In this document: positions 63,695 to 64,000 of the stretch, one piece after another
Numbering within the stretch: position 1 is the stretch's first letter
Layout: each line of letters opens with the position of its first letter
Origin: an uncultured Acidobacteriota bacterium
GTDB lineage: Bacteria > Acidobacteriota > UBA6911 > RPQK01 > JAJDTT01
Direction of reading: 5' to 3'
Length of the DNA stretch: 64,000 nt
Assembly: GCA_951812665.1 (NCBI GenBank)
Contig: CATOST010000036.1
Span: 186,001 to 250,000, forward strand
Position numbers and translations under genes: made by a program
Notes under the pieces: generated by a model
Told to the model about the DNA's origin: nothing
What the model saw: only the letters and a program-made list of their open reading frames with translations
Databases searched by the model: none

Positions 63695-64000
63695 GCCGGG
63701 TCTGCGTCTTCTGCGGCTCCAAGACGGGAAACCGGCCTCTCTACGTCGCAGTGGCCGGACGGTTGGGGCGCCGCCTGGCCGGCCGGGGTCACGATCTGGT
63801 CTACGGCGGTGGAGCGACCGGGCTGATGGGTGTGGTGGCCGATTCGGTCCTGGAGGCCGGGGGGGAGGCCATCGGTGTGATCCCCCGTTCCATGGCCACC
63901 CGCGAGGTGGCTCACCCGGGACTGACCCGAATGCACGTCGTCGCCACGATGCACGAACGGAAGGCCCTGATGGCGGAACTTGCCGACGCGTTCATCGCTC
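63691..64000 (+). CDS. LOG-family protein, N-terminal part (cut by the window edge)
   Basis: The GTG at 63691 overlaps the hemW stop (GTGA), and 103 codons lie in the window. The sequence VCVFCGSKTGN, GHDLVYGGGATGLMGVVADS, EAIGVIPRSMA and VVATMHERKALMAELADAFI is the Rossmann-like core of the LOG/YvdD family. These enzymes release free cytokinin-type or other bases from nucleoside 5'-monophosphates, or bind nucleotides; the catalytic PGGxGTxxE motif would come just beyond the edge. Confidence 0.9.
   Translation, partial: MSRVCVFCGSKTGNRPLYVAVAGRLGRRLAGRGHDLVYGGGATGLMGVVADSVLEAGGEAIGVIPRSMATREVAHPGLTRMHVVATMHERKALMAELADAFIA

Overview
The window is a 64 kb piece of a GC-rich (low-to-mid 60s % by eye) bacterial chromosome, densely packed on both strands. 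The mix of genes (KorAB-type 2-oxoacid:ferredoxin oxidoreductase, SwrC-like RND pump pair, M28 peptidase, CehA/McbA-type metallohydrolases, MlrC-type M81 protein, Sel1 and ankyrin secreted repeat proteins, AddAB-like nuclease) would fit an uncultured Acidobacteriota-like organism. No rRNA or tRNA is present to confirm this, so the assignment is a guess.

Layout. 1-3.5 kb: end of carA and complete carB (carbamoyl phosphate synthesis). 3.6-5.6 kb: an unusual radical SAM protein, convergent with trmJ. 5.8-8.7 kb: korAB. 9.1-14.6 kb: a histidine operon (TrpR/YerC-family regulator, hisD, C, B, H, A, F) with tight spacing or overlaps; hisG, hisIE and the phosphatase are not here. 14.6-23.4 kb: a membrane-anchored ABC ATPase with an abnormal signature motif, a small conserved-looking protein, tpx, a secreted M28 peptidase, thiC under a clear TPP riboswitch, a SprT-like metalloprotease and a secreted Sel1-repeat protein. 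23.5-33.4 kb: a small-molecule catabolism district: two CehA/McbA-like PHP proteins (one frameshifted), SDR, cupin, HpcH/HpaI aldolase, two DapA-family lyases, MlrC-like M81 protein, TauE/SafE exporter. 33.6-41.5 kb: an RND efflux operon (adaptor plus two different pump subunits).

41.5-46.5 kb is an accessory island. It carries a 48-codon ORF whose stop overlaps (ATGA) the start of a 916-aa PHP-domain/SMC-like ATPase (TrlF-like), whose own stop is followed at once by an AlbA_2/RecG-C-like ATP-binding gene. Behind that lies the truncated tail of a second AlbA-type gene, broken at an A7 run that is also a perfect -1 slippery heptamer. This is the best candidate in the window for an undescribed, probably defence-related, system.

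46.6-51 kb: TIM-barrel glycosidase-like protein, class V aminotransferase, tartrate/isopropylmalate-type dehydrogenase and an EamA transporter. 51-57.3 kb: an AddA-like helicase-nuclease and an AddB-like PD-(D/E)XK partner. 57.7-64 kb: a secreted ankyrin protein, an SDR, lepA, hemW and the start of a LOG-family gene.

A short non-coding repeat family runs through the window: two full copies (about 155-163 bp, imperfect terminal inverted repeats, one with a possible 9-bp target duplication) and three solo ends placed at gene termini. A different 85-bp palindrome of the GTAGGGGCGACC type sits at 29.1 kb.
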